Assembly: GCF_030532265.1 (NCBI RefSeq)
Contig: NZ_JAUNLM010000001.1
Span: forward strand, 120,614-184,613
Reading direction: 5' to 3'
Length of the DNA stretch: 64,000 bases
Source of the DNA: Clostridium sp.
Lineage (GTDB): Bacteria > Bacillota > Clostridia > Clostridiales > Clostridiaceae
The position numbers and the translations under genes were made by a program. Below the pieces are notes generated by a model, which was given only the letters and a program-made list of their open reading frames with translations, was not told the origin of the DNA and ran no database searches. Positions 40,433 through 49,367 of the stretch are shown here, piece after piece. Every line of letters starts with the position of its first letter. The stretch's first letter is position 1.

Positions 40433-41863
40433 ATGAGAAACTTATATAGTACACCTTTAAATTCAAGATATGCATCAAAAGAAATGAGTTATATTTTTTC
40501 TGATGATATGAAATTTATAACTTGGAGAAAGTTATGGGTAGCACTTGCGGAAAGTGAAAAAGAATTAGGATTAAATATAACAGAAGAACAAATTAATGAA
40601 TTAAAAAAATATGTTAATGATATAAATTATGATGAAGCTATAAAAAGAGAAAAAGAAGTTAGACATGATGTAATGAGTCATGTGTATGCTTATGGACTTC
40701 AATGTGAATGTGCAAAAGGAATAATACATTTAGGGGCGACTAGCTGTTATGTTGGTGATAATACTGATGTAATAATAATGAGAGATGCGCTACTTTTAGT
40801 AAAGAAAAAAATAATAACAGTATTAGATAGATTAAGTAAGTTTGCACTTAAATATAAAGATATGCCAACATTAGGATTTACTCATTTTCAACCAGCTCAA
40901 CTTACTACAGTAGGAAAGAGAGCGACACTTTGGATGCAAGATTTAGTTATGGATTTAGAAAATATAGATTTTGTATTAAGCACATTAAAATTAAGAGGGG
41001 TAAAAGGTACTACAGGAACTCAAGCAAGTTTTATGAACTTATTTAATAATGATGAAGAAAAGGTTAAGTTATTAGATAAAAAAGTTGCTGAAAAAATGGG
41101 ATTTGAAAAAAGTTATGCTGTAACAGGTCAAACTTATCCAAGAAAATTAGATTCAATAGTTTTAAACACATTATCAGAGGTTGCTCAAAGTTGCTACAAG
41201 TTTAGTAATGATTTAAGATTACTACAAAGTATGAAAGAAATAGAAGAACCATTTGAAAAGCATCAAATAGGATCATCAGCTATGGCATATAAAAGAAATC
41301 CAATGAGAAGTGAAAGAATGGGTGCTTTAGCAAGATTTGTAATAGTAGATTCATTAAATCCAGCAATTACAGCATCTACTCAATGGTTTGAAAGAACTTT
41401 AGATGATTCAGCTAATAAAAGACTATCTATAGCTGAAGGCTTTTTAGCTTTAGACGGAGTTCTTAATTTATATATAAACATAGCTGAAAATATGGTTGTT
41501 TATGAAAAAGTTATAAAAGCTCATGTTAATAATGAATTACCATTTATGGCTACTGAAAATATAATGATGGAAGCTGTTAAATTAGGTGGAGACAGACAAG
41601 AACTTCATGAGAGAATTAGAATTCATTCAATGGATGCTGCAAAAAGAGTTAAAGCAGAAGGTCTTGATAATGATTTAATAAAAAGAATTATTAATGATGA
41701 AAATATAAAGCTTTCAAAAGAGCAAATAGAAAATATTATAGATCCTACTAAATTTATAGGTAGAGCGCCAAGTCAAGTTGTAGAATTTATAGATGAGTAT
41801 GTAAATCCTATAATAGAAAAAAATAAAGATGCAGTTGATATAAAGAGTGAAATTACTGTTTAA
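40433..41863 (+). CDS. purB: Adenylosuccinate lyase
   Basis: Cleaves SAICAR in purine synthesis and adenylosuccinate in AMP formation. Start ATG 40433 (MRNLYSTPLNSRYASKEMSYIFSDD) follows GGAGG by 8 bases; 476 residues. Motifs: VRHDVMSHVYAYG (His near 60), IHLGATSCYVGDNTD near 80-94, TLGFTHFQPAQLTTVGKR near 135-155, and the fumarase/lyase signature GSSAMAYKRNPMRSE near 275-290. It has its own promoter and a strong terminator. Confidence 0.97.
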   Translation: MRNLYSTPLNSRYASKEMSYIFSDDMKFITWRKLWVALAESEKELGLNITEEQINELKKYVNDINYDEAIKREKEVRHDVMSHVYAYGLQCECAKGIIHLGATSCYVGDNTDVIIMRDALLLVKKKIITVLDRLSKFALKYKDMPTLGFTHFQPAQLTTVGKRATLWMQDLVMDLENIDFVLSTLKLRGVKGTTGTQASFMNLFNNDEEKVKLLDKKVAEKMGFEKSYAVTGQTYPRKLDSIVLNTLSEVAQSCYKFSNDLRLLQSMKEIEEPFEKHQIGSSAMAYKRNPMRSERMGALARFVIVDSLNPAITASTQWFERTLDDSANKRLSIAEGFLALDGVLNLYINIAENMVVYEKVIKAHVNNELPFMATENIMMEAVKLGGDRQELHERIRIHSMDAAKRVKAEGLDNDLIKRIINDENIKLSKEQIENIIDPTKFIGRAPSQVVEFIDEYVNPIIEKNKDAVDIKSEITV

Positions 41864-41866
41864 AAT

Positions 41867-41900
41867 AAAAAACTAGAAGTGTTTTGCTTCTAGTTTTTTC
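41867..41900 (+). terminator. Intrinsic terminator after purB
   Basis: AAAAAACTAGAAG, loop TGTTTTG, CTTCTAGTTTTTT. Confidence 0.93.
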
Positions 41901-41966
41901 CTTTAATTATAATTAACTAATATGATATAATAATATTCGGTTTATTATAATTGGAAGGAGAAAAAA

Positions 41967-43121
41967 ATGGATAAAAAAAATAAAATAATAGCTACAACTC
42001 TTATATATTTAGTTATGGTAATAGCAGCTATTGCAGAAGGTTTAATAAATATTTTTACTGTTCCAATAAAAAGTGAATTTAATATAACAGATACTAATTT
42101 ATCAGTTATGTTTATGTTTGGAACATTGGCTTATTTAATATTTAATTATGTAGGTGGAGCTTTATGTGATAGAATAGGACAAAAAAGAATTATATTAGTA
42201 GGTTTGTTAGGAGCAATAATAACTAATTTAATTCAAGCTTGGTCTCCTAATTTTATAGTATTTACAATTTCTTTTGCACTTATACAAGCATTTTTAGCTT
42301 TAATGTCAATAGCTACTAATACTATAATTCCTGTAATATGGATAACAGGACAAGCTATAGCTATGAATTTGACACACTTTGCATATGGAGTAGGGCTTTC
42401 AGCCTCACAAAAACTATCAGGTATTTTAATGGTTGATGGGTTTTCATGGAGAAAAATATATATTGGATCTGCTATATTAACTTTAATAGTTTTTATAATA
42501 TTTATGTTCATAAAACTTCCAATATATAAACAAGAAAAAGAAGATAAATTACCAATTACTATTATATTAAAAGATAAGTTAGTTTGGTTTTTCTTTGTAG
42601 GTCTTGGATTTTACATATTAGCAGAACAAGGAACTGGAAGATGGCTACCAACTTTTATAGAAAGTAGTTATAACAATATAAATGAATCAAAAATAGCATC
42701 ATATGTGTCAATGTTCTTCTTATTATTAACTATAGGTAGACTTATAGGTGGATTTATAGTAGAAAAGATAGGGTCTATGACGGCTGTTAAATCTTTTTCT
42801 CTTATTGGTTCAATTATATTTATTATAGGATTATTTTTAGGGGAAAGTGGATTATACATTATATCAATAGCTGGATTTTTCTTTTCAATAATGTTTCCAA
42901 CTGTTGTAGTAATAGTTAGTAATACATTTAAAAGAAGTACAGCTTATATTACAGGAATAATAATAGCTCTTGCAAGTGTAGTAAATATGATTGTTAATTT
43001 GTTTTTAGGGGTAGTATCAGACTTAATTGGAATAAAATTTGCAATATTTATAGTACCAATATCTATATTTATTACATTTATATTTTTATGCTTAGCTAGT
43101 AAAACAATAAAAGAAAGATAA
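41967..43121 (+). CDS. Major facilitator superfamily transporter
   Basis: 384 residues with about 12 hydrophobic segments and the MFS inter-helix motif GGALCDRIGQKRIIL near 65-80; the second half repeats it as IGGFIVEKIGSMTAVK near 255-270. Substrate unknown. An extended -10 TGATATAAT (41923-41931) gives it a promoter; no riboswitch precedes it. Because it lies directly before cobT with only a modest hairpin between, a role in cobalamin precursor or lower-ligand transport is possible but only inferred. Confidence 0.75.
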   Translation: MDKKNKIIATTLIYLVMVIAAIAEGLINIFTVPIKSEFNITDTNLSVMFMFGTLAYLIFNYVGGALCDRIGQKRIILVGLLGAIITNLIQAWSPNFIVFTISFALIQAFLALMSIATNTIIPVIWITGQAIAMNLTHFAYGVGLSASQKLSGILMVDGFSWRKIYIGSAILTLIVFIIFMFIKLPIYKQEKEDKLPITIILKDKLVWFFFVGLGFYILAEQGTGRWLPTFIESSYNNINESKIASYVSMFFLLLTIGRLIGGFIVEKIGSMTAVKSFSLIGSIIFIIGLFLGESGLYIISIAGFFFSIMFPTVVVIVSNTFKRSTAYITGIIIALASVVNMIVNLFLGVVSDLIGIKFAIFIVPISIFITFIFLCLASKTIKER

Positions 43122-43128
43122 TTTATAG

Positions 43129-43160
43129 AGCTGAATATATAATATATTCAGCTAATTTTA
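43129..43160 (+). terminator. Hairpin between the MFS gene and cobT
   Basis: AGCTGAATAT (43129-43138) with ATATTCAGCT (43144-43153), then AATTTTATT. Terminator-like, but cobT starts 27 bases later without room for a clear promoter, so part of transcription probably reads through. Confidence 0.6.
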
Positions 43161-43179
43161 TTAAAAGGAGATAAATTCA

Positions 43180-44280
43180 ATGAGTTTAAATGAAAAGAAT
43201 TTTTATAATATAGTTAATAATATTAGTGAGATAGATGAAAATATAAAACATAAAACTAAAGAAAGGTTAGATTCTTTAGCTAAGCCTTTAGGCAGTTTGG
43301 GAAAATTAGAGAAAATAGGAATTAAAATATCGGGAATTACTGGTAATATAAAAAATAAATTTAATAAAAAATGTGTATTAATCTTTTGTGCGGATAATGG
43401 ATTATTTGAAGAAGGAATTGCAAGTACACCTCAGTATGTAACAGTAGCGCAAACAATAAATTTTACAAAAGGGTTATCAGGAGTAGGTGTTATAGCAAAA
43501 CAAAATGGTAGTGATATAGTTCCAATCGATGTTGGTATTAATAGTAATTTAAAAATAGATGGTGTAATAGATAGGAAAATAAGAAAAGGCACAAGTAATA
43601 TAGCGAAAGGTCCTGCGATGAATAGAGATGAGTGTATTAAGGCACTTTTAGTAGGAATAGAAGCTGTAAAAAATGCTGTGGATAATGGATATGAATTAAT
43701 TGGTGTTGGTGAAATGGGAATAGGAAATACAACAACAAGTAGTTCTATTTTAATAGCACTTACAAATTGTGATATGAATTTAGCAATAGGTAAGGGTTCT
43801 GGTCTTACAGATAGTGCATTTAAAAAGAAAAAGGAGGTTATAAAAAAAGCCTTAAATATAAATAAGCCAAATGGTTTAGATCCAGTTGATGTGTTACAAA
43901 AAGTTGGTGGGTTTGATATTGCAGCAATGACAGGAGCATTCATTGGAGCTGCTTATTATAAAGTTCCAATAGTAATTGATGGATTTATTTCAGCAGTTGC
44001 AGCAGTTACAGCTACAAAGTTAAATGATAAAGTAAGAGAATATACATTTGCATCTCATATAAGTAAAGAATTAGGATATATGAAAGCTATAGAGGAACTT
44101 GAATTAGAGCCTATGATTAATTTGGATATGAGACTTGGCGAAGGAAGTGGCTGTCCAATAGCATTTACAATTATAGATACAGCAAATGCTATTGTTAGTA
44201 ATATGGCTACATTTGAAGAGTCTGGTATAGATTGCGAATACTTAGAGTCAATAAGAGATGAAAAGTGTTATAATATATAA
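43180..44280 (+). CDS. cobT: Nicotinate-nucleotide:dimethylbenzimidazole phosphoribosyltransferase
   Basis: Activates the lower-ligand base of cobalamin to its alpha-riboside phosphate. 366 residues. Motifs: RLDSLAKPLGSLGKLEKIG near 28-46, IFCADNGLFEEGI near 68-80, MGIGNTTTSSSIL near 180-192 and the C-terminal LDMRLGEGSGCPIAFTII near 315-333, whose Glu is the catalytic base in the family. SD AAGGAG precedes ATG 43180. It opens the cobTUS-cobC block for nucleotide-loop assembly. Confidence 0.97.
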   Translation: MSLNEKNFYNIVNNISEIDENIKHKTKERLDSLAKPLGSLGKLEKIGIKISGITGNIKNKFNKKCVLIFCADNGLFEEGIASTPQYVTVAQTINFTKGLSGVGVIAKQNGSDIVPIDVGINSNLKIDGVIDRKIRKGTSNIAKGPAMNRDECIKALLVGIEAVKNAVDNGYELIGVGEMGIGNTTTSSSILIALTNCDMNLAIGKGSGLTDSAFKKKKEVIKKALNINKPNGLDPVDVLQKVGGFDIAAMTGAFIGAAYYKVPIVIDGFISAVAAVTATKLNDKVREYTFASHISKELGYMKAIEELELEPMINLDMRLGEGSGCPIAFTIIDTANAIVSNMATFEESGIDCEYLESIRDEKCYNI

Positions 44281-44303
44281 TTACTTATTAAAGGAGATAA
44301 TTT

Positions 44304-44864
44304 ATGAAAATCATTGTAATTGGAGGAACAAGGAGTGGAAAGTCATTTATAGCAGAAGAATTAAGTAAATTATTAAATGAAGAAAATAATATTTTATATT
44401 TAGCTACAATGAAACCATTTTGTTCTGAAGATAAAGAAAGAATAAGTATTCATGTAGAAAGAAGAAGAGGAAGTAAATTTAAAACAATAGAAGTATTTAA
44501 AGATATTTCTAGTATAAAAAATAAAATAAAGTATAATGATACTATTTTGTTAGATAGCATTACTACATTACTTAATAATGAAATGTTTGGTGAAGAAAAA
44601 ATTAAAGAAAAAATCCATAAAAAAATATCTAAAGAAATATTGGAAATAAGTAAATTATGTAAAAACATTATAATAGTTAGTGATTATTTATTTAGTGATT
44701 CAATAATTTATGATGACTTAGTTATAAAATATACAAAAGAGCTTGCTTATATAAATAGGGAAATAGTTAAAGAGTTTGATTTAGTATTAGAATGTAGTAG
44801 TAATAATTATATAATTCATAAAGGAAAAGAAGAAGGGAAGAAATTATTAAATGAAATATATTAG
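44304..44864 (+). CDS. cobU: Adenosylcobinamide kinase / GTP:cobinamide-P guanylyltransferase
   Basis: Phosphorylates adenosylcobinamide and loads GMP on it. 186 residues. P-loop GGTRSGKS at 7-14, LYLATMKPFCSEDKERISIHVERR near 33-56 (the His lies in the HxxxR guanylylation motif), LLDSITTLLNNEMF near 82-95. The C-terminal part that in most CobU proteins reads NEVGxGIVP is changed to SDYLFSDSIIYDD, while a separate small gene downstream carries such a segment. Its stop overlaps cobS by 14 bases. Confidence 0.9.
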   Translation: MKIIVIGGTRSGKSFIAEELSKLLNEENNILYLATMKPFCSEDKERISIHVERRRGSKFKTIEVFKDISSIKNKIKYNDTILLDSITTLLNNEMFGEEKIKEKIHKKISKEILEISKLCKNIIIVSDYLFSDSIIYDDLVIKYTKELAYINREIVKEFDLVLECSSNNYIIHKGKEEGKKLLNEIY

Positions 44865-45603
44865 AAGTTTTTTTATGTCATTATCAATGTTCTCTGTAAT
44901 TCCAGCACCTAAATATAAATGGGATGATAAAAATGTAAGACATATATTGAAGTTTTATCCACTTGTTGGTGTCATAATAGGAGTTCTTTGGTATTTGATT
45001 TATATGATATTAAATTATTTTTCTATAAACTATATATTAATGTCAGCTATACTCGTTGCATTTCCAGTATATATAACAGGTATGCTACATTTAGATGGCT
45101 TTATGGATGTTAGTGATGCTATTTTATCAAGAAGAGATAGGGAAACAAAGATTAAAATTTTAAAGGATTCTTGTACTGGTGCATTTTCTGTAATAAGTTT
45201 AGTTATTTTAATAATGTTTGAGTATGCATCTGTGAATACAATTTTATTAGAAAAAAAAGAGATTATATTTATTATATTCATTCCTATAATATCTAGGAGT
45301 TTTTCTGCACTTATGATTTTAATAAATAAAGATCTTAAGGCAAGTACTTTAACTAAATTTTTTAAAGAAAATACAAATAAGTTTGACAGAATATTGCAAA
45401 TAATAATTATTTCAATATTAATTATTATAATTTATTTATTATTAGGAATTAAATATGATCTTATTTTAGTTATTATGTGCATTTGTATGTTTTATAAGAC
45501 ATATAAAAATGTAAAAGATTTAGACGGTATAAATGGAGATGTTGCAGGATATTGTCTTATAACTGGAGAGTTAGTTGGTTTAATAACATTAGCATTAATT
45601 TAG
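44851..45603 (+). CDS. cobS: Adenosylcobinamide-GDP ribazoletransferase (cobalamin synthase)
   Basis: Membrane enzyme that joins adenosylcobinamide-GDP with alpha-ribazole (phosphate), completing the nucleotide loop. 250 residues, multiple hydrophobic helices. Motifs: SMFSVIPAP near 13-21, FYPLVGVIIG near 34-43, and the catalytic LHLDGFMDVSDAILSRRDRETKIKILKDSCTGAF in pieces near 79-112. The ATG lies within cobU. Confidence 0.95.
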   Translation: MKYIRSFFMSLSMFSVIPAPKYKWDDKNVRHILKFYPLVGVIIGVLWYLIYMILNYFSINYILMSAILVAFPVYITGMLHLDGFMDVSDAILSRRDRETKIKILKDSCTGAFSVISLVILIMFEYASVNTILLEKKEIIFIIFIPIISRSFSALMILINKDLKASTLTKFFKENTNKFDRILQIIIISILIIIIYLLLGIKYDLILVIMCICMFYKTYKNVKDLDGINGDVAGYCLITGELVGLITLALI

Positions 45604-45614
45604 GAGGGGATTAT

Positions 45615-45992
45615 ATGTTAGTTTTAGGTGGTGCTTTTAACGGAAAGTTAAAATATGTGAAAGATAAATATAGTTTAAAAGATGAAGAAATTTATTACTG
45701 TAAATCAGATGAAATAAATCTTGAAAAAAAAGTTATTTCAGGTTTTCATATATTTATTAGAGAAATGCTAATAAATAATAAAGATGCAATAAAATATATT
45801 GAAGAGAATAAAGAATTACTTAAAGAAAAAATTTTAATAGCAGATGATATTAATTCAGGAATTGTTCCTATAGATAAATTTGATAGAAAATGGAGAGATG
45901 TAAACGGAAAAGCTCTACAAATATTATCAAAAGAAAATACTAAGGTTATAAGAGTATTTTTTGGTTTAGAGATGGTGTTAAAAGATGAATAA
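45615..45992 (+). CDS. Small CobU-like protein
   Basis: 125 residues from ATG 45615 (SD TAGGAGGGG). It keeps a P-loop-like GGAFNGKL at 4-11 and, near 82-118, DDINSGIVPIDKFDRKWRDVNGKALQIL, closely resembling the CobU ending NEVGxGIVP...RxFRDxxGxxNQ. The central CobU region with the guanylylation His is absent. It may complement the neighbouring CobU, whose own C-terminus lacks this motif, or be a diverged kinase-only enzyme. Position between cobS and cobC supports a cobalamin role; activity is unknown. Confidence 0.75.
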   Translation: MLVLGGAFNGKLKYVKDKYSLKDEEIYYCKSDEINLEKKVISGFHIFIREMLINNKDAIKYIEENKELLKEKILIADDINSGIVPIDKFDRKWRDVNGKALQILSKENTKVIRVFFGLEMVLKDE

Positions 45993-46599
45993 TTTAGAGT
46001 TGTACATTATAAGACATGGAAAAACATATGGAAATGAAAAAAGATTGTATTGTGGAAAGACAGATTTAGATTTGTCTAAAAATGGAATAGAGGATTTATA
46101 TATAAATAAGAAAATATATGATAATATTAAAAAACAAATTAAATTTGACGGATATTATACTACTGGATTAAGAAGAACAAACAAAACTATGAGTATACTT
46201 TTTAGTGATAACTATAATGTTGAAGAAAATTTCAGAGAATATAATTTTGGATCTTTTGAAATGAAAGGTTATGATGAATTAAAAGAAGATAATAATTATA
46301 TATCATGGATAACAGATGAAATTGGAGATTTTGTAATACCAAATGGAGAAAGTAAAAATGAGTATAGAAAAAGAATTAAAAAGGCATTTAATAATTTTAT
46401 AAATAAAATATCATATGAAAATAAAAAAAGAGTTGTATTAGTATGTCATGGTGGTACAATAGGAACAATTTTAGAAGTATTTTATGATAATAGAAAAAGT
46501 TTTTATGAGTGGCAACCAGAATGCGGAAAAGGATATATATTAAGTATTAAATTTACTGAAAAAGGATTTAAAATAAATAATATAAAAGATATATACTAA
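45985..46599 (+). CDS. cobC: Alpha-ribazole phosphatase (histidine phosphatase family)
   Basis: 204 residues with the branch-1 histidine phosphatase motif LYIIRHGKTYGNEKRLYCG at 6-24 (catalytic His) and VLVCHGGTIGTIL near 150-163 (second His). FREYNFGSFEMKGYDEL near 82-98 fits the phosphoglycerate-mutase-like fold. Family placement alone would be broad; CobC is chosen because it is the fifth gene of the cobTUS unit, overlapping the previous gene by 8 bases. Confidence 0.85.
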   Translation: MNNLELYIIRHGKTYGNEKRLYCGKTDLDLSKNGIEDLYINKKIYDNIKKQIKFDGYYTTGLRRTNKTMSILFSDNYNVEENFREYNFGSFEMKGYDELKEDNNYISWITDEIGDFVIPNGESKNEYRKRIKKAFNNFINKISYENKKRVVLVCHGGTIGTILEVFYDNRKSFYEWQPECGKGYILSIKFTEKGFKINNIKDIY

Positions 46600-46633
46600 A
46601 TATGTATCTTTAGTAAATAAATAATAATAAACT

Positions 46634-46662
46634 TTTACTACTTTAAAATAACATGATAAAAT
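46634..46662 (+). promoter_or_regulatory. Probable promoter before the PP-loop ATPase gene
   Basis: TTTACT (46634-46639), 17-bp spacer, TAAAAT (46657-46662), 42 bases before the gene at 46704. Confidence 0.5.
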
Positions 46663-46703
46663 AATTTATGAAATAATTAAAAATTAAGGAGAACAGTTTT
46701 AAG

Positions 46704-47348
46704 ATGAATTTTGTATTATCATATAGTTGCGGTAAAGATAGCACATTAGCATTATATAGATTAATTAAAGAAGGTCACAATCCAGTAGGATTAATCGTTA
46801 CAGTAAATAAAGATGAGAATAAATCTTGGTTTCATGGAATACCAAATGAAATTTTAGAAGAAGTTTCCAAATCACTAGAAATACCTCTAATAAAGGTAGA
46901 ATGTATAGGCGATAATTATGAGGATGAATTTGAAATGGCTTTAAAAAAAGCTAAAAGTTTAGGGGCTACTAAATGTGCATTTGGAGATATAGACATAGAA
47001 GCTCATAAAAAATGGTGTACTGATAGATGTGATAATGTAGATATAGGTTATTTATTTCCCCTTTGGAATGAAGGTAGGGAAGATCTAACAAATGAATTTA
47101 TAGATAGTGGATTTGAAGCTATTATAAAATGCTGCAATAATAAAGAACTAGATAGCAGTTTTTTAGGAAAAACTTTAACAAAAGATCTTGTATCACAAAT
47201 AAAAAAAAGAGGTGCTGATCCTTGTGGAGAAAATGGAGAATATCACACTTTTGTTTGTAGTGGACCTATTTTTAAAAATTCAATAGAGTTTAAAATAGTA
47301 GATAGAGTTATAGGTAAAAATTATAATCATATATTAATTAGTAAATAG
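46704..47348 (+). CDS. PP-loop ATPase, diphthine-ammonia ligase (Dph6/COG2102) family
   Basis: 214 residues. N-terminal PP-loop SYSCGKDSTLALYRLIKEGH at 6-25 for ATP pyrophosphatase chemistry, and the C-terminal family motif GADPCGENGEYHTFVCSGPIF near 172-192. In eukaryotes and archaea this family amidates diphthine on EF-2, which bacteria lack, so the bacterial substrate must differ. Its location between cobC and cobyric acid synthase suggests an amidation or ligation linked to corrinoids. SD AAGGAG precedes ATG 46704. Confidence 0.85.
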   Translation: MNFVLSYSCGKDSTLALYRLIKEGHNPVGLIVTVNKDENKSWFHGIPNEILEEVSKSLEIPLIKVECIGDNYEDEFEMALKKAKSLGATKCAFGDIDIEAHKKWCTDRCDNVDIGYLFPLWNEGREDLTNEFIDSGFEAIIKCCNNKELDSSFLGKTLTKDLVSQIKKRGADPCGENGEYHTFVCSGPIFKNSIEFKIVDRVIGKNYNHILISK

Positions 47349-47370
47349 TTTATGAAAGGAGATTATAGCT

Positions 47371-48912
47371 TTGAAGAGAAATTTAATGATTTTAGGTACA
47401 GAATCAGGAGTTGGTAAAACAACTGTTTCAATAGCATTATGTAGGTATTTAAAAAATCAAGGTTATAATATAGCTCCATTTAAAAGTATAAGCATATGTA
47501 GAGAAGTTAAAAAAAATGATTTAGGAGAATATATATCAGTAGAAGAATTTGTACAAGCTGAAGCATGTGAAATAAATCCTAGAGGTATATTAAATCCTAT
47601 ATGTATAAAAGAAGATAGCAATAAAATACTTATAAATGGTAAGTTTTATAGAAATAAGGAAAACTTTAAATCAGACGAGCTAATAGAAGATTTTAAAGCC
47701 TTTATAACTGAAGATTTTGAAAAAGTATGTAAAGATTATGAATATAGAATAATAGAAGGAAATGGTTCAATATCACAAAAAGGATATGAATATAATTTTA
47801 TATCTAATGACTTTACAAAAGAAATATCAGATTCTGATATTATATTATTATCTGATAATGAGAGAGGCGCAGCAATACCTTCATTATATGGAACTTTAAT
47901 GATTATCGATGAGAATATTAAAAAATCTATAAAAGGTATTATAATAAATAAAAATAAAGATAATAGCGATTCTTTTAAAGAACAATTAAAACAATTTGAG
48001 GAATATTTCAACATACCGATTTTAGGTACTATACCATATGAAAATATAGAATTAGATAAAGAAAAAACAGTTATTAAAAAGATAAGAAGCACTAAAAGAA
48101 GTGGACTTAACATAGCAATAGTTAAATTAGATAATATATCTAATTTAACAGATTTTTATCCATTAGAGTTAGAGAAAAATATAAATATTAGATATGTTAG
48201 TTCAGAGAATGAAATAGAAGGTGCTCATTTAATAATAATACCAAGTACAAAAGATATACTAGGTGATTTAAATAAATTAAAAGAAAATGGAATGTATAAT
48301 AAAATACTAGAATTACATAAAAATGGAGCAACTGTAATGGGAATTTGTAGTGGATTTCAAATGCTTGGAAAACATTTAATTGCTACAGAAGAGAAAATGC
48401 CAATAGAAGGTTTTGAAATGTTACCATTTAATACTAAGCTTTCATTAAATAAAAAAACTGCTATAGCACGAGGCATTGTTTGCTCAATGGAAAACGAATT
48501 AAAATCTTTATCTAATATAAAAATATATGGATATGAAATTCAAAATGGATATAGTGAGATGTTAGATGGTGGGGAAGTTTTTATTATAGATAAAAACAAT
48601 AATATAGTTGGTTTATCTAATGAAACTGGAGATGTTTTTGGAACATATATTCATGGTATCTTTGAGGTGGAAGAATTTAGAAAAAAACTTTTAAATAGCC
48701 TTAAAGAAAAATATAATGTTGTTATTGAAAATAGTGTAGAAGAAAAAGAAAAATATAAAATTTATAGATTAAAACAATATGATAAATTAGCTAAATTAAT
48801 TGAAGAAAATGTTGATTTACTTAAAGTAAAAGAATTTTTAGAAGACTCAGAAAATATTATAAATAAAGAGATAGAATTAGAAAATACAAAAGATAATAAG
48901 GAAGTAAGATAA
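47371..48912 (+). CDS. cbiP: Cobyric acid synthase
   Basis: Glutamine-dependent amidase that amidates four side chains of adenosylcobyrinate diamide. 513 residues. N-terminal ATP-binding domain (LGTESGVGKTTVSIALCRYL at 8-27; VQAEACEINPRGILNPICIKE near 61-81 parallels the CobQ AQA...NPVLLKP motif). C-terminal type-1 glutamine amidotransferase with nucleophile Cys in MGICSGFQMLGKHLI near 323-337 and His in YIHGIFE near 428. The Glu/Lys-rich tail is longer than usual. The TTG start follows AAAGGAG. The following gene starts right after its stop. Confidence 0.85.
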   Translation: MKRNLMILGTESGVGKTTVSIALCRYLKNQGYNIAPFKSISICREVKKNDLGEYISVEEFVQAEACEINPRGILNPICIKEDSNKILINGKFYRNKENFKSDELIEDFKAFITEDFEKVCKDYEYRIIEGNGSISQKGYEYNFISNDFTKEISDSDIILLSDNERGAAIPSLYGTLMIIDENIKKSIKGIIINKNKDNSDSFKEQLKQFEEYFNIPILGTIPYENIELDKEKTVIKKIRSTKRSGLNIAIVKLDNISNLTDFYPLELEKNINIRYVSSENEIEGAHLIIIPSTKDILGDLNKLKENGMYNKILELHKNGATVMGICSGFQMLGKHLIATEEKMPIEGFEMLPFNTKLSLNKKTAIARGIVCSMENELKSLSNIKIYGYEIQNGYSEMLDGGEVFIIDKNNNIVGLSNETGDVFGTYIHGIFEVEEFRKKLLNSLKEKYNVVIENSVEEKEKYKIYRLKQYDKLAKLIEENVDLLKVKEFLEDSENIINKEIELENTKDNKEVR

Positions 48913-49227
48913 ATGAATTATGCGTTAAATGTTATATATATAGCTTTGATTTTTTATTTATTAGATTATATTTGGAGAAATAGTAAGGCTTTTAAAAAAA
49001 TCTCATCTATAAAAGTATTAAACAAAAAATTAATAAAAGTATTATTAATAATTTTATCAATAATACTTATTATTGCCTGTATATATTTAAATAATATTTT
49101 AAGTACTTATTTATTAGAACAAAATATAATATCACTAATAATAAAGGGAATTAGTTTAATAATATTATATTTTGTTACATCTTTAATTTTTATTAATAAA
49201 ACAAATAATAAAAAAGAAGTGGTATAA
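48913..49227 (+). CDS. Unknown small membrane protein
   Basis: 104 residues beginning with the ATG immediately after the cbiP stop. Three hydrophobic segments (about 5-18, 43-63, 72-95) separated by Lys-rich turns; no recognised family. Tight coupling to cbiP suggests co-expression with cobalamin genes. A terminator stem overlaps its stop codon. Confidence 0.6.
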   Translation: MNYALNVIYIALIFYLLDYIWRNSKAFKKISSIKVLNKKLIKVLLIILSIILIIACIYLNNILSTYLLEQNIISLIIKGISLIILYFVTSLIFINKTNNKKEVV

Positions 49228-49248
49228 AGTGCCGCTTCTTTTTATTTT
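49211..49248 (+). terminator. Intrinsic terminator after the cobalamin block
   Basis: AAAAGAAGTGG with CCGCTTCTTTT (T-G pairs in the middle), then TATTTT; overlaps the stop codon of the preceding gene. Confidence 0.8.
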
Positions 49249-49326
49249 AATTATAAAATTATTTTATAATTAAAACGTATAATATTCTAAAAAGATTTCC
49301 TCGTAAATGATAATTAGAAATAATAA

Positions 49327-49365
49327 AAAAGACAATACTAAAATCAATTTAATATTGTCTAAAAA
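49327..49365 (-). terminator. Intrinsic terminator after ilvE
   Basis: Read on the - strand: AGACAATATTAAAT paired with ATTTTAGTATTGTCT, then TTTTTT. Confidence 0.85.
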
Positions 49366-49367
49366 TA

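Noticed and set aside
41900-43180. Cobalamin riboswitch before the MFS/cobT genes
   Set aside because: The gaps are 66 and 58 bases, too short for the roughly 200-base aptamer, and no B12-box-like sequence is present.
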